In this document: piece by piece, positions 17,618 to 25,390 of the stretch
Position numbering within the stretch: the stretch's first letter is position 1
How the letters are laid out: every line of letters starts with the position of its first letter
From: an uncultured Anaerolineae bacterium
GTDB taxonomy: Bacteria; Chloroflexota; Anaerolineae; Aggregatilineales; UBA2796
Assembly (NCBI GenBank): GCA_938005675.1
Contig: CALKXH010000089.1
Location: forward strand, 1-35,712
Length of the DNA stretch: 35,712 bases
Reading direction: 5' to 3'
Notes under the pieces: generated by a model
Database searches by the model: none
Seen by the model: the letters and a program-made list of their open reading frames with translations, nothing else
What the model was told of the DNA's origin: nothing
Made by a program: the position numbers and the translations under genes

Positions 17618-19432
17618 TCAGCTGGGAATGCCGAAGCGTTCGCGGTAGGCGGGCACTGTGATCATCGGCGGGCGCTCCACGTCGCTGATCTCGGCGATAT
17701 CGAGGCTGAAGCGATTCGGCTCATGCACGATCAGCTTCATGCTGCGATTCGCTTTATCCAGCAGCTCGACGCCGTAGCGCCGCTCCAGCCGCGAGATGAA
17801 GACCTGATGGATGGCGAAGGACATCTTGCTCAAGCCGACCAGCGGCTGATTGTGATGGACGCGCTGCTCAAGGTCAACTTGGGCGATGCCCTCCAAGCCG
17901 TGCTGCTCGTGCAGGTCGATCAGCAAGCCGGTCTCCACGCCGTAGCCGCTGAAGAACGGCACGCGCTCCAAGGCGCTGCGCCTGCCGGCGTACTCGCCGG
18001 AGAGCGGCTGCACCACGCCTGAGAGCTCCGGATAGAACAGATTCAGCAGGGGACGCGCCACCAACTCGGTCACGCGCCCGCCGCCGAACGCTTGCAGCTG
18101 CTCGCCGACCTTGATCGGGCGCTGATAGAAGCCCTTGACGTACTGCACGTTGGCGCGCTTGAGCAGCGGTCCGAGCAAGCCGTAGACGAAGCGCGGATGG
18201 ATGTTGGTGATATCGGTATCGATCCAGGCGATGATGTCCGTCTCCAGCACGTACAAGCTCTTCCAGAGCGCCTCGCCCTTGCCGCGATAGCTGCCCACTT
18301 CGGGCAGAATCTCAGGATGCTTATAGGTCGGGATGCCCAGCGACTGCGCAATGGCGACCGTGTTATCGGTCGAGTCGCTGTCGATCAGCACGATCTGGTC
18401 GAGCAGCGGCACGGCGTCCATCAGGGCGCTCTTGACCGTGCTGATCACGTTGCCGACGGTCTTCTCCTCGTTCAGGGCGGGCAGCGCCAAGCCAATCGTC
18501 ACGCCTTGCTTCTCTTTGAGCGCCAAGAGCGCCTGCAAATCGGCGAATTCCTCGCTGTGGAAGGTGTTCTCGGCGAACCAGCGATCGACGCGCACGGAGA
18601 GCGGCTCGCTCTTGCGGATGAGCGGGCGCGGGGCGTGGAAAGCGAACTCCTCTGGGGCGTGGGCGCGCACGAGGATGATCGGCAAGCGGGTCTGCTCGAA
18701 GATGGTGCGCACGAGCGGACTGGTAGCGCTGCTGCGCCGATCCAACTGCTGGAAGGCGGCGCCCATCACGATGGCTTTCTGCCCCGCCGATTCCGCCAGA
18801 ATCGCTTGCGTGATATCGCCGCTGACGGTCACGGTGCGGGCGATGCGCGCGTCGGTGCTGAGCATCACGCTGTAGGGCTGCGACTCGTACGGGCTGCTGG
18901 CGACGTGCAAGAGCGTGATGGGGGCGCGCTCGGCGAGGGCGCTGGCGACGCGCGTGCCGAGCGAGAGGTTCGGACCGCCGCGCAGCGAGAGCAGCACGCC
19001 GCCCTCAGCCTGCCAGTTTTGGCGGCTGATCAGCACGACGTCGCAGGGCGTCTCGCGCAGGATCGTATCCGTGCTGATGCCGCCGCTCGGCTCTAGGGCG
19101 CCCGCCCACTCGGCGATCAGCAGGTCGGCGGCTTGCGCCTCGATCTCCTCGATCACGCTGAGCATCGGCTTGTAATCGACGTAGACGCGCGTCTCGTCGT
19201 GGATGTTGGCGCGCGCCTTGGCGAGCGCATCGAGCGCATCGCGCATTTGGCGCGCCTGCAGCGTACCTTCGCTCAGCGAGACGCCCTCAGGCATGGTCAG
19301 CATGGCGCGCAGGTGAATTTCAAGCGGGATCGAGGGCGCCGCCGCCATTTTTTCGGCAAAGGCAACCCATGCCTCAAGGCGCTCGGCGGCGCTGAGCGCA
19401 ATGACGATTCGGTAAGGGGCGGGCGTGGTCAT
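17618..19432 (-). CDS. gpgS: two-Usp-domain glucosyl-3-phosphoglycerate synthase (GT81) fusion
   Basis: The protein has 604 residues. Residues about 7-137 and 144-257 are two universal-stress-protein-like domains (RIVIALS, CDVVLISR; GVLLSLRGG, PIILVRAH). Residues about 283-604 match GpgS: LPALNEEKTVGNV (317-329), IDSDSTDNT, YRGKGEALW, the DxD-type metal site IDTDITN (404-410), PLSGEYAGRRSALE and GYGVETGLLIDL. GpgS transfers glucose from an NDP-glucose to 3-phosphoglycerate, the first step to glucosylglycerate solutes and to methylglucose polysaccharides. Mycobacterial GpgS has no Usp part. ATG 19432 has GAGG upstream and lies 5 bases after the GT4 stop; a longer reading to 19648 would overlap that gene and is rejected. 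No GpgP-type phosphatase is nearby. Confidence 0.87.
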   Translation of the reverse strand: MTTPAPYRIVIALSAAERLEAWVAFAEKMAAAPSIPLEIHLRAMLTMPEGVSLSEGTLQARQMRDALDALAKARANIHDETRVYVDYKPMLSVIEEIEAQAADLLIAEWAGALEPSGGISTDTILRETPCDVVLISRQNWQAEGGVLLSLRGGPNLSLGTRVASALAERAPITLLHVASSPYESQPYSVMLSTDARIARTVTVSGDITQAILAESAGQKAIVMGAAFQQLDRRSSATSPLVRTIFEQTRLPIILVRAHAPEEFAFHAPRPLIRKSEPLSVRVDRWFAENTFHSEEFADLQALLALKEKQGVTIGLALPALNEEKTVGNVISTVKSALMDAVPLLDQIVLIDSDSTDNTVAIAQSLGIPTYKHPEILPEVGSYRGKGEALWKSLYVLETDIIAWIDTDITNIHPRFVYGLLGPLLKRANVQYVKGFYQRPIKVGEQLQAFGGGRVTELVARPLLNLFYPELSGVVQPLSGEYAGRRSALERVPFFSGYGVETGLLIDLHEQHGLEGIAQVDLEQRVHHNQPLVGLSKMSFAIHQVFISRLERRYGVELLDKANRSMKLIVHEPNRFSLDIAEISDVERPPMITVPAYRERFGIPS

Positions 19433-19437
19433 CAGCC

Positions 19438-20676
19438 TCACTTTCCTTCCACCAGTGGCACGACGTGCGTACGGATCAGCACGTCCCAACGATAGTGTTT
19501 GCGCACGCGCACGCGCAGGCGGCTGGGCGGGCTGACCTCTAAGGTCGAGATGATGGTGGCGGCGATATCGCGCGGGACGCCCTTGATCGGATCGAAGTAG
19601 TAGGCATCGTGCAGCCCGGTGCGGCGCAAAGGCGGGATATCGGCGCAAAAAGATGGGATGCCCGCCAAGCCCGCCTCGAGGATCGGGATGCCGAAGCCCT
19701 CCTGCGTGCTGGGGAAGAACAGCGCGTCGGCGAGGACGAACAGGTTGGCCATCGTGGCATCGTCAGGGATGAGTTGCGGGTCGCCGTCGCCGTATTGATA
19801 CAAGAAATGGACGGCATCTTCCACGCCCAGCTCTTGGCGCAGCCTGAGCAGCTCGCCCAGATAGCCCGGATTGGCGGGATTGTGCGGACCGGGCGGACCG
19901 GTCACGATCAGGCGGTAGTCGCGCCCGCTCAGATCGCGCATGGCGTGCAGCACCTTGATGCCCAGCTCGATGTTCTTGCGCCGCGTGATGCGCGCCGGCA
20001 AAAGCAAGATGCCGTCGGCATCCAGCAGGCGCAGCCGATCTGCCAGCTTGATAGTCAGCGGCGTCCACTGGAAGAAACGAGCGGGATCGATGCCCGGCAC
20101 CACCACCGCGATGTGATCAGGCGGGATGTTCAGCAGCTCGGCGAGCTCGCTGCGGCGCGCCTCAGAGACCGTCACGTAGCGCACGTTGGGCCACGGTTGG
20201 CGCAGCAAGTCCCACGGGGCGCCGCTGTGCAGCTCAGGCAGGTATTGGGCATTCGTCCAGGCTAGATCGTGCGTCCAGGCGATCAGGCGGCGGCGGCTGC
20301 CGTTGCCCGCCGAGACCAACGCCTGAGTCAGCGCCAGATTCTTATGTAACGAGGTGACGTTGTGCGCAATGCAGACCTCGCAGTCCTTCAAGGCGTTGGT
20401 CAGGCGCTCGCGAATGCTATCGACCAGTTGCCAGAAGGTCTCGGTGACCTGCCCGTGATCCAACTCGCGTTTGACGTTGAGCACCTCCGACGCCGAAGAG
20501 CCGAAGAGCGGATCGATGACCGTCTCGACGCGCGGATCGAAGGTGCCGCCGCTGCCGCTGATCACGCGCACAGCGTAGCCCAGATCAGCCAATCCGCGCG
20601 CGTGATAAGCGATGGTCGACTCGACGCCGCCGACGACGGGCGGGCTGGCATAGTGCAAGATCGCAACTCGTTTCAT
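19438..20676 (-). CDS. GT4-family glycosyltransferase
   Basis: The 412-residue GT-B enzyme shows the N-terminal PPVVGGVESTIAYHARGLADLGYAVRVISG pattern (about 12-41). Its C-terminal donor site has ITRRKNIELGIKVLHAM (about 230-246), TGPPGPHNP and the E-x7-E motif QEGFGIPILEAG (E326, E334). Coupled to gpgS with a 5-base gap, it may add a second sugar to glucosylglycerate or its phosphate (for example mannosylglucosylglycerate), or act in a glycolipid route. That is inference from context only. ATG 20676 has GGGAGAG upstream; the in-frame ATG at 20712 has no such site. It lies 42 bases after the transglycosylase gene. Confidence 0.85.
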   Translation of the reverse strand: MKRVAILHYASPPVVGGVESTIAYHARGLADLGYAVRVISGSGGTFDPRVETVIDPLFGSSASEVLNVKRELDHGQVTETFWQLVDSIRERLTNALKDCEVCIAHNVTSLHKNLALTQALVSAGNGSRRRLIAWTHDLAWTNAQYLPELHSGAPWDLLRQPWPNVRYVTVSEARRSELAELLNIPPDHIAVVVPGIDPARFFQWTPLTIKLADRLRLLDADGILLLPARITRRKNIELGIKVLHAMRDLSGRDYRLIVTGPPGPHNPANPGYLGELLRLRQELGVEDAVHFLYQYGDGDPQLIPDDATMANLFVLADALFFPSTQEGFGIPILEAGLAGIPSFCADIPPLRRTGLHDAYYFDPIKGVPRDIAATIISTLEVSPPSRLRVRVRKHYRWDVLIRTHVVPLVEGK

Positions 20677-20718
20677 AGCTTCTCTCCCTTTGCAAGGCAA
20701 AAGATCGCTCAACGAACG

Positions 20719-23160
20719 TCAGCGGGCGGCGTAGATGGCAGCGTAGATGGCGTACTGCTCATAGATGCGGCGGACGTAGGTGCGCGTCTCGGCGAAGGTG
20801 ATCGCCTGTAGGAACAGGTCGGGATCGCCCCCGCTGATGCGCAGCCAAGTGGCGCTGTTGCCCGGTCCGCCGTTGTAGGCTGCCAGTGCCGCGTACACAT
20901 TCCCGTTGAAAGTTTGAAGCTGTTCGTATAAGTAGTACACGCCGAACGGCACGTTCACATAAGGGCGATAGAGGTCACTATTTTGATAGTCGCGCTTGCC
21001 CAGCTTGCGGGCGATGTAACTGCCCGTGCTTGGGATGATCTGCATCAAGCCTTGCGCTTGGGCGCTGGAGGTGGCGGCGCTCTGAAAGAGGCTCTCTTGG
21101 CGGATCAGGCTGAAGACGAGGAGCGGATCGACGCCGTACTGCTGCGCGGCGGGCAGGACGAGGTCGGCGTAGGCGATGGGGTAGCGCAACGCGGCGATGT
21201 ACTTGGGCGCCTGCGCCGTCGGGATGCCCGCGCCGTCGATCAGCTTGGCGGCGGCGGCGATCGCCTCGCGGTAGTGACCGATGCGGTAGTAGTACGAGGC
21301 GAGCTGATAGAGCGCGAGCGGATTCTGGGCGTAGGCTTCGGTCAGGGCGCTGAACTCGGCTTTGGCGTCCTCATAAGCGGCGACCGCCCACAGCTCGGCG
21401 CCGCGCACCATGCGCTCATCCGCCTCAAGGGTCGGCGAGAGCCACCACAGGGCGCCGCCGCCCTCAATTTTGAAGGTCTGGCGCAGCCACGCCTCAGCTT
21501 CCTCGATGTGCTGCGGCTGATTGAACGCCCAATCGAGGCGCGGGGGCGGCACGAAGCCACCGCGCCCAGCTAACAGGTCGGCGGCGCGCAGACTGTAATA
21601 GCCGCCGGGATCGATCTGGGCGGCTTGGGCGTAGGCGCTGCGCGCCAACGCCTCCTGATTGTTGATCTGATAGAGTCTGCCCAGCCACAGGTAGCCCGCC
21701 GCTTGCAGCTCGCCCTTGCCGCCCGTCGCCAGGAGCGAGAAAAGGCGCTCGGCGCGGGCTAGAGCGCCCTGATTGTAAGCCGCCATGCCGCCGCGGAAGA
21801 GTCCATCCATCGCCTGCTGGGTGGCGGGATACTTGCTGCCCAGAATCTCGAACGTGGCGAGGCTCTGCTCGCCATCGCCCTGCGTGGAGTGCAAATAGCC
21901 GACCCGCCAGAGCGCCTCAGCCGCCTCGGGCAGGTTCGGATGCCGCTCAGCCAGCGCCATGTAGCGCGCGATGGCGCCTTGCACATCGCCGCTGAGGAAG
22001 AGCGTGCGCCCTTGCTCCAGCCACGCCTCGCCGAAGCGCGGGCTGGTGGGATAGTTGGTCAGGATGGTCTCGAAGGCGGTGTTGGCGGCGGCGGCGTTGC
22101 CGACCTCGCGGTAGGCGCGCCCCAGCAGCAGATAGACGTTCGGATCGATCTCGCCGAGCGGGGTGTTGGTGGTATAGGCGTGAAAGGCTTCGATGGCGGC
22201 GGCGTAATCTTTGGCGGCGTAGCTGATGCGCCCGCGCAGCAGGCTCTCCACCTGCAGACCGTTCGCCAGCAGCACTTGCAGGGCGCGATACGCCTCAGGC
22301 GTCTCAGGGTACTCGCGGACGATCTCCTGAAAGCGCGGCAAGGCGGCAGCGAGGTTGTTGGCGCGCTGCAGGGCGTTCGCCGCCGCGAACGTGATGGCGG
22401 CGCGGTAGCCGGGGTTGCGCGCCACGCTCAAGATGGCGTCGTACTGCTCCACAGCGGCGGCGAGATTGCCCGTGTTCAGGTAGGCGGCGGCGAGCTTCTC
22501 GCGCAGGATCAGCATCGGCACAAGGCTGCGCGAGCGCTCCACAGCGAGGGCATAGTTGGCGAGCGCCCCCGCCGAGTCGCCGAGGGCGAGGTAGGCATCG
22601 CCGATGCGCTCGTAGGCGTAGCTATCGATCAAGCCGGGGCGCAGGGCGAGATACGTTTGAAATTCGGCGATAGCCGCCGCCCACTGCGAGGCGCCCAGAT
22701 AGGCATCGCCGCGCAGGAAATGGGCTTGGGCGCGGCGCGGATCGTCGGGATAGGCGCTGAGGAACTGGCTGAGCGCCTCCACAGCCAGCCCGAACTGCCC
22801 CTCGCGCAGGGCGGCTTGCCCGTAGCCGAAGGCGGCATCGGCGCGCAGGCGCGGATCGACGCTCGTGATCGGCTGATCGAGGATGGCGCGATAAATCTGG
22901 ACGGCTGCCTCGAAGTTGCCGTTTTGGAGCGCTGCGCTCGCCTCCGCGATGGCGACGAAGGGGATTGGCGTGGGCGTGGGCGGCGGCGCGGGCGTCGCCG
23001 TGGGCGGGCTGGGCGTCTCGGTCGGCTGAATCGGGCTGAGCGTGGCGGTCACGACCAGCACGGTCGGCAAAGGCTGCTGAGCCAAAGCGCAGCCGAAGAT
23101 GGCGGGCAGCAGGCACAGACTCAGGGCGAGCCATAGACGGCGAGTTAATAAAAGGCGCAT
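20719..23160 (-). CDS. lipoprotein soluble lytic transglycosylase with TPR repeats
   Basis: The protein has 813 residues. The lipoprotein signal ends at Cys24 (LPAIFGC), followed by a Pro/Thr-rich linker (about 40-75). A long helical array of tetratricopeptide-like repeats covers about 75-640 (e.g. AAVQIYRAILDQ, AAIAEFQTYLALRPG, AAAVEQYDAIL). The C-terminal Slt-type domain has the catalytic Glu689 in SLIRQESLF, GLMQIIPSTG and AALAAYNGGPGN. It cleaves peptidoglycan glycan strands outside the membrane. Slt enzymes use a superhelical U-domain; here TPRs play that part. ATG 23160 is chosen because it precedes the signal peptide and follows a strong promoter so closely that the mRNA may be leaderless. 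The longer reading crosses that promoter. Confidence 0.9.
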   Translation of the reverse strand: MRLLLTRRLWLALSLCLLPAIFGCALAQQPLPTVLVVTATLSPIQPTETPSPPTATPAPPPTPTPIPFVAIAEASAALQNGNFEAAVQIYRAILDQPITSVDPRLRADAAFGYGQAALREGQFGLAVEALSQFLSAYPDDPRRAQAHFLRGDAYLGASQWAAAIAEFQTYLALRPGLIDSYAYERIGDAYLALGDSAGALANYALAVERSRSLVPMLILREKLAAAYLNTGNLAAAVEQYDAILSVARNPGYRAAITFAAANALQRANNLAAALPRFQEIVREYPETPEAYRALQVLLANGLQVESLLRGRISYAAKDYAAAIEAFHAYTTNTPLGEIDPNVYLLLGRAYREVGNAAAANTAFETILTNYPTSPRFGEAWLEQGRTLFLSGDVQGAIARYMALAERHPNLPEAAEALWRVGYLHSTQGDGEQSLATFEILGSKYPATQQAMDGLFRGGMAAYNQGALARAERLFSLLATGGKGELQAAGYLWLGRLYQINNQEALARSAYAQAAQIDPGGYYSLRAADLLAGRGGFVPPPRLDWAFNQPQHIEEAEAWLRQTFKIEGGGALWWLSPTLEADERMVRGAELWAVAAYEDAKAEFSALTEAYAQNPLALYQLASYYYRIGHYREAIAAAAKLIDGAGIPTAQAPKYIAALRYPIAYADLVLPAAQQYGVDPLLVFSLIRQESLFQSAATSSAQAQGLMQIIPSTGSYIARKLGKRDYQNSDLYRPYVNVPFGVYYLYEQLQTFNGNVYAALAAYNGGPGNSATWLRISGGDPDLFLQAITFAETRTYVRRIYEQYAIYAAIYAAR

Positions 23161-23167
23161 ACGGGCG

Positions 23168-23196
23168 ATTATGGCGAGAGTTAGCGCGCTTGTCAA
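23168..23196 (-). promoter_or_regulatory. strong promoter of the transglycosylase operon, probably leaderless
   Basis: On the minus strand a perfect TTGACA (23196 to 23191) and CATAAT (23173 to 23168) are 17 bases apart. Only 7 bases separate the -10 box from the ATG at 23160. The expected transcription start therefore falls on or next to the start codon, and there is no Shine-Dalgarno sequence. Confidence 0.75.
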
Positions 23197-23288
23197 TGAA
23201 AAGTGCTTAAGGAAGCCCGTGAGTGGGAAATTTTGCGCTTTAGGGCTACACTCAGAGCGTTCGCGTTCGCAGCGCAGGAGGCTGTGCG

Positions 23289-23921
23289 ATGGATATCGGG
23301 CTGGTGATGGATCAAATCTTGGAGAACCCCTCGCTCTTGGCAAATCTGGGGGATAGGGAGGCGAACTACCTGCTCAGCTGGACGCGGCGAGTCTTGCCGC
23401 GTTTGGTGGGCGAGATCGCCGATGAGGAGCTGGGTTGGCAGAAAGTCGAGGCGCTCAAGGCGACGCTGCGCGCCGCCAACAACTTGATCGCGCGCTTCCG
23501 CCTCGCCTCCGAGCCGACTCTGCTGGAGCTCATGCGCGCCTTTTTGCGGCAATACGCCCTGACCTTCGAGCAGCCCGACGCCTCCGATCATCCGATCCTG
23601 CCTGAGCTGGCGGCGATCATGCGCGCGCAGAGCGATAACGTCGCCGCCTTGCGCGCCCTGCTCGACTTCGCCGAGAACGTCCGCCCGCCCGCCGAGTCGG
23701 GCGAGCCGCCCTCGCCCGCCCACGCGCAGACGGTTCAAAATGTTCAGGAGTCGCTCAATTTGCTGCGCGGCGCGCTGGGCAACCTCGCCGATGCGCTCGG
23801 CGACTTCTTGCCTCAGGAGCAGCTCCGCGATCTGCACAACCAAATCGAGGCGCTCGGCAGCGCGCTGGAGACCGAGACGCCTGAATCACCTGATGATGAC
23901 GAGGAGATTGATGAAAGCTAA
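23289..23921 (+). CDS. unknown helical protein
   Basis: I recognise no family. The 210-residue acidic, soluble protein looks mostly alpha-helical. The N-terminal half has LLSWTRRVLPRLVGEIADEELGWQKVEALKATLRAANNLIARF; the middle has LPELAAIMRAQSDNVAALRALLDFAENV. A Pro-rich break near 140-150 precedes a further amphipathic helix with SLNLLRGALGNLADALGDFL, and the tail is Asp/Glu-rich. AGGAGG precedes the ATG. The 3' end overlaps the start of the HKD lipoprotein gene by 11 bases, so the two are translationally coupled and may be functional partners. Confidence 0.75.
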   Translation: MDIGLVMDQILENPSLLANLGDREANYLLSWTRRVLPRLVGEIADEELGWQKVEALKATLRAANNLIARFRLASEPTLLELMRAFLRQYALTFEQPDASDHPILPELAAIMRAQSDNVAALRALLDFAENVRPPAESGEPPSPAHAQTVQNVQESLNLLRGALGNLADALGDFLPQEQLRDLHNQIEALGSALETETPESPDDDEEIDES

Positions 23922-25284
23922 GCTCTTTGCGGCGCGCTCGCGCCGCGCGGCGCTCTTGGCGCTGATCGTCCTCAGCCTAGCCCTGAGCGCTTGCGCCGAT
24001 GCCGCCGCCCCACAGCCAACCGTCGCGCCGACCGTCCCTGCGCCGACCGTCCCCGCGCCGACGACTCCCGCCCCGACCGCCGTCGCCGTCGGCTTGCCGC
24101 TCGATGTCGGCAACGTCCTGCCGTGGTTGTCGGTCTATTTCACCAACCCCGACCCGCCCGATCAGGTCAACAGCGGGATAGATCGGCAAGTCGTGCCGCT
24201 GATCAACGCGGCGCGCCGCCGCATCGACGCCGCCTTCTTCGATTTCAACGTCCCCAGCGTGGTCAACGCCCTGATCGGGGCGCATCGGCGCGGCGTGGCG
24301 GTGCGCCTCGTGCTGGACGTCCAGAACGGCTCGCAGAGCGTGCCGGCGGCACGCGGGCGCGATCCCTTCGATGCGCTTGAGGCGCTCAAAGCCGCCAACG
24401 TCCCCTTCGTCGATGGCGGGCGCTCCAACGGCTTGATGCACGAGAAGCTGCTGATCATCGATGGCGCGGTCTTGTTCGTCGGCTCGTGGAACGCCTCGTG
24501 GAACGACACTTTCCGCAACAACAACAACCTGCTGCGCATCACCAATCAGCGCCTGATCGCCAACTATCAGCGCGTCTTCGATAACATGTACGAAAATCAG
24601 CTCTTCGGCAGGCGCCGACCCGAAGGCGCTCAAACGCCCCGCCTGACCATCGATGGCGTGGTGGTGGAGAACTACTTCGCCCCGCCCGATGGCGTCATGG
24701 CGCGCATCGTGGCGGAGGTGCGCGCCGCGCGGCGCTCGGTGCGCTTCATGAGCTTCACTTTCACCCACCCCGACCTCGCCGCCGCCCTCTTGGAGCGCAA
24801 AAAGGCGGGCGTGACCGTCGAGGGCGTCTTTGAGAATCGCGGCGCCTCGCAGGGCGCCTACCCAACCCTCTTCTGCGCGGGCGCGCGCGTCAAAGTCGAT
24901 GGCAACCCCTACACCATGCATCACAAGGTCTTCATCATCGATGATCGGACGGTCATCACTGGCTCGTTCAATCACACGCGCGCCGCCGATACCGTCAACG
25001 ACGAGAGCATCCTGATCCTCCGCAGTCCGCAGGTCGCCGCGCTCTACAAGCAAGAGTTCGACCGAGTCTTCGGCATCGGGCGCGACTCAACCAACGTGAC
25101 CTGCGACGCCGCGTCGGCGGTCGCCACGCCGACCCTCAGCGTGAGCGAATGCCCCGACCTGACCTTCACCTGCTCAGATTTCACCACTTGCGAGGAGGCG
25201 ATGGCGTGCTTGCGGGCGGGCAACACGCGCCTTGATCGCGACGGCAACGGCATCCCTTGCGAGGCGCTCTGCCGCCCCCGCTGA
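23911..25284 (+). CDS. secreted phospholipase D-like (HKD) lipoprotein with C-terminal excalibur-type domain
   Basis: The protein has 457 residues. The signal peptide ends in lipobox LSAC (Cys28), followed by a Pro/Thr/Val repeat linker (TVAP, TVPAP, TTPAP). Two HKD motifs define the PLD superfamily: H177-K179-D184 (MHEKLLIIDG) and H337-K339-D344 (MHHKVFIIDD), each followed by a GSWN or GSFN segment. Such small two-HKD proteins include Nuc-type nucleases and phospholipases. The C-terminus has paired cysteines and the LDRDGNGIPCE (441-451) calcium-loop pattern of excalibur domains, seen in secreted nucleases. Extracellular DNA degradation or uptake is the best guess. GAGGAG precedes ATG 23911; the longer reading to 23740 overlaps the preceding gene. 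Confidence 0.88.
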   Translation: MKAKLFAARSRRAALLALIVLSLALSACADAAAPQPTVAPTVPAPTVPAPTTPAPTAVAVGLPLDVGNVLPWLSVYFTNPDPPDQVNSGIDRQVVPLINAARRRIDAAFFDFNVPSVVNALIGAHRRGVAVRLVLDVQNGSQSVPAARGRDPFDALEALKAANVPFVDGGRSNGLMHEKLLIIDGAVLFVGSWNASWNDTFRNNNNLLRITNQRLIANYQRVFDNMYENQLFGRRRPEGAQTPRLTIDGVVVENYFAPPDGVMARIVAEVRAARRSVRFMSFTFTHPDLAAALLERKKAGVTVEGVFENRGASQGAYPTLFCAGARVKVDGNPYTMHHKVFIIDDRTVITGSFNHTRAADTVNDESILILRSPQVAALYKQEFDRVFGIGRDSTNVTCDAASAVATPTLSVSECPDLTFTCSDFTTCEEAMACLRAGNTRLDRDGNGIPCEALCRPR

Positions 25285-25310
25285 GGGGACGCGCCAAGCA
25301 CAGCGTCGGC

Positions 25311-25334
25311 ATGGGCGAGAGCGATCTCGCCCAT
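25311..25334 (+). terminator. perfect 10-bp hairpin after the HKD lipoprotein gene
   Basis: ATGGGCGAGA and TCTCGCCCAT are exact inverted repeats around the loop GCGA, 26 bases after the stop. No T-run follows. It resembles the hairpin after the SPFH gene in having a GC-rich stem and a 4-base loop. Confidence 0.5.
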
Positions 25335-25390
25335 CTCGGCGTGAGTGTGCCATAATCTGAGAGAAACTCAAGCGACCGACCGAACATGCC

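Noticed and set aside
19433-19648. N-terminal extension of the Usp-GpgS gene into the GT4 gene.
   Set aside because: The extra 72 residues are Arg-rich out-of-frame sequence of the GT4 gene; ATG 19432 has a ribosome site and a normal 5-base intergenic gap.
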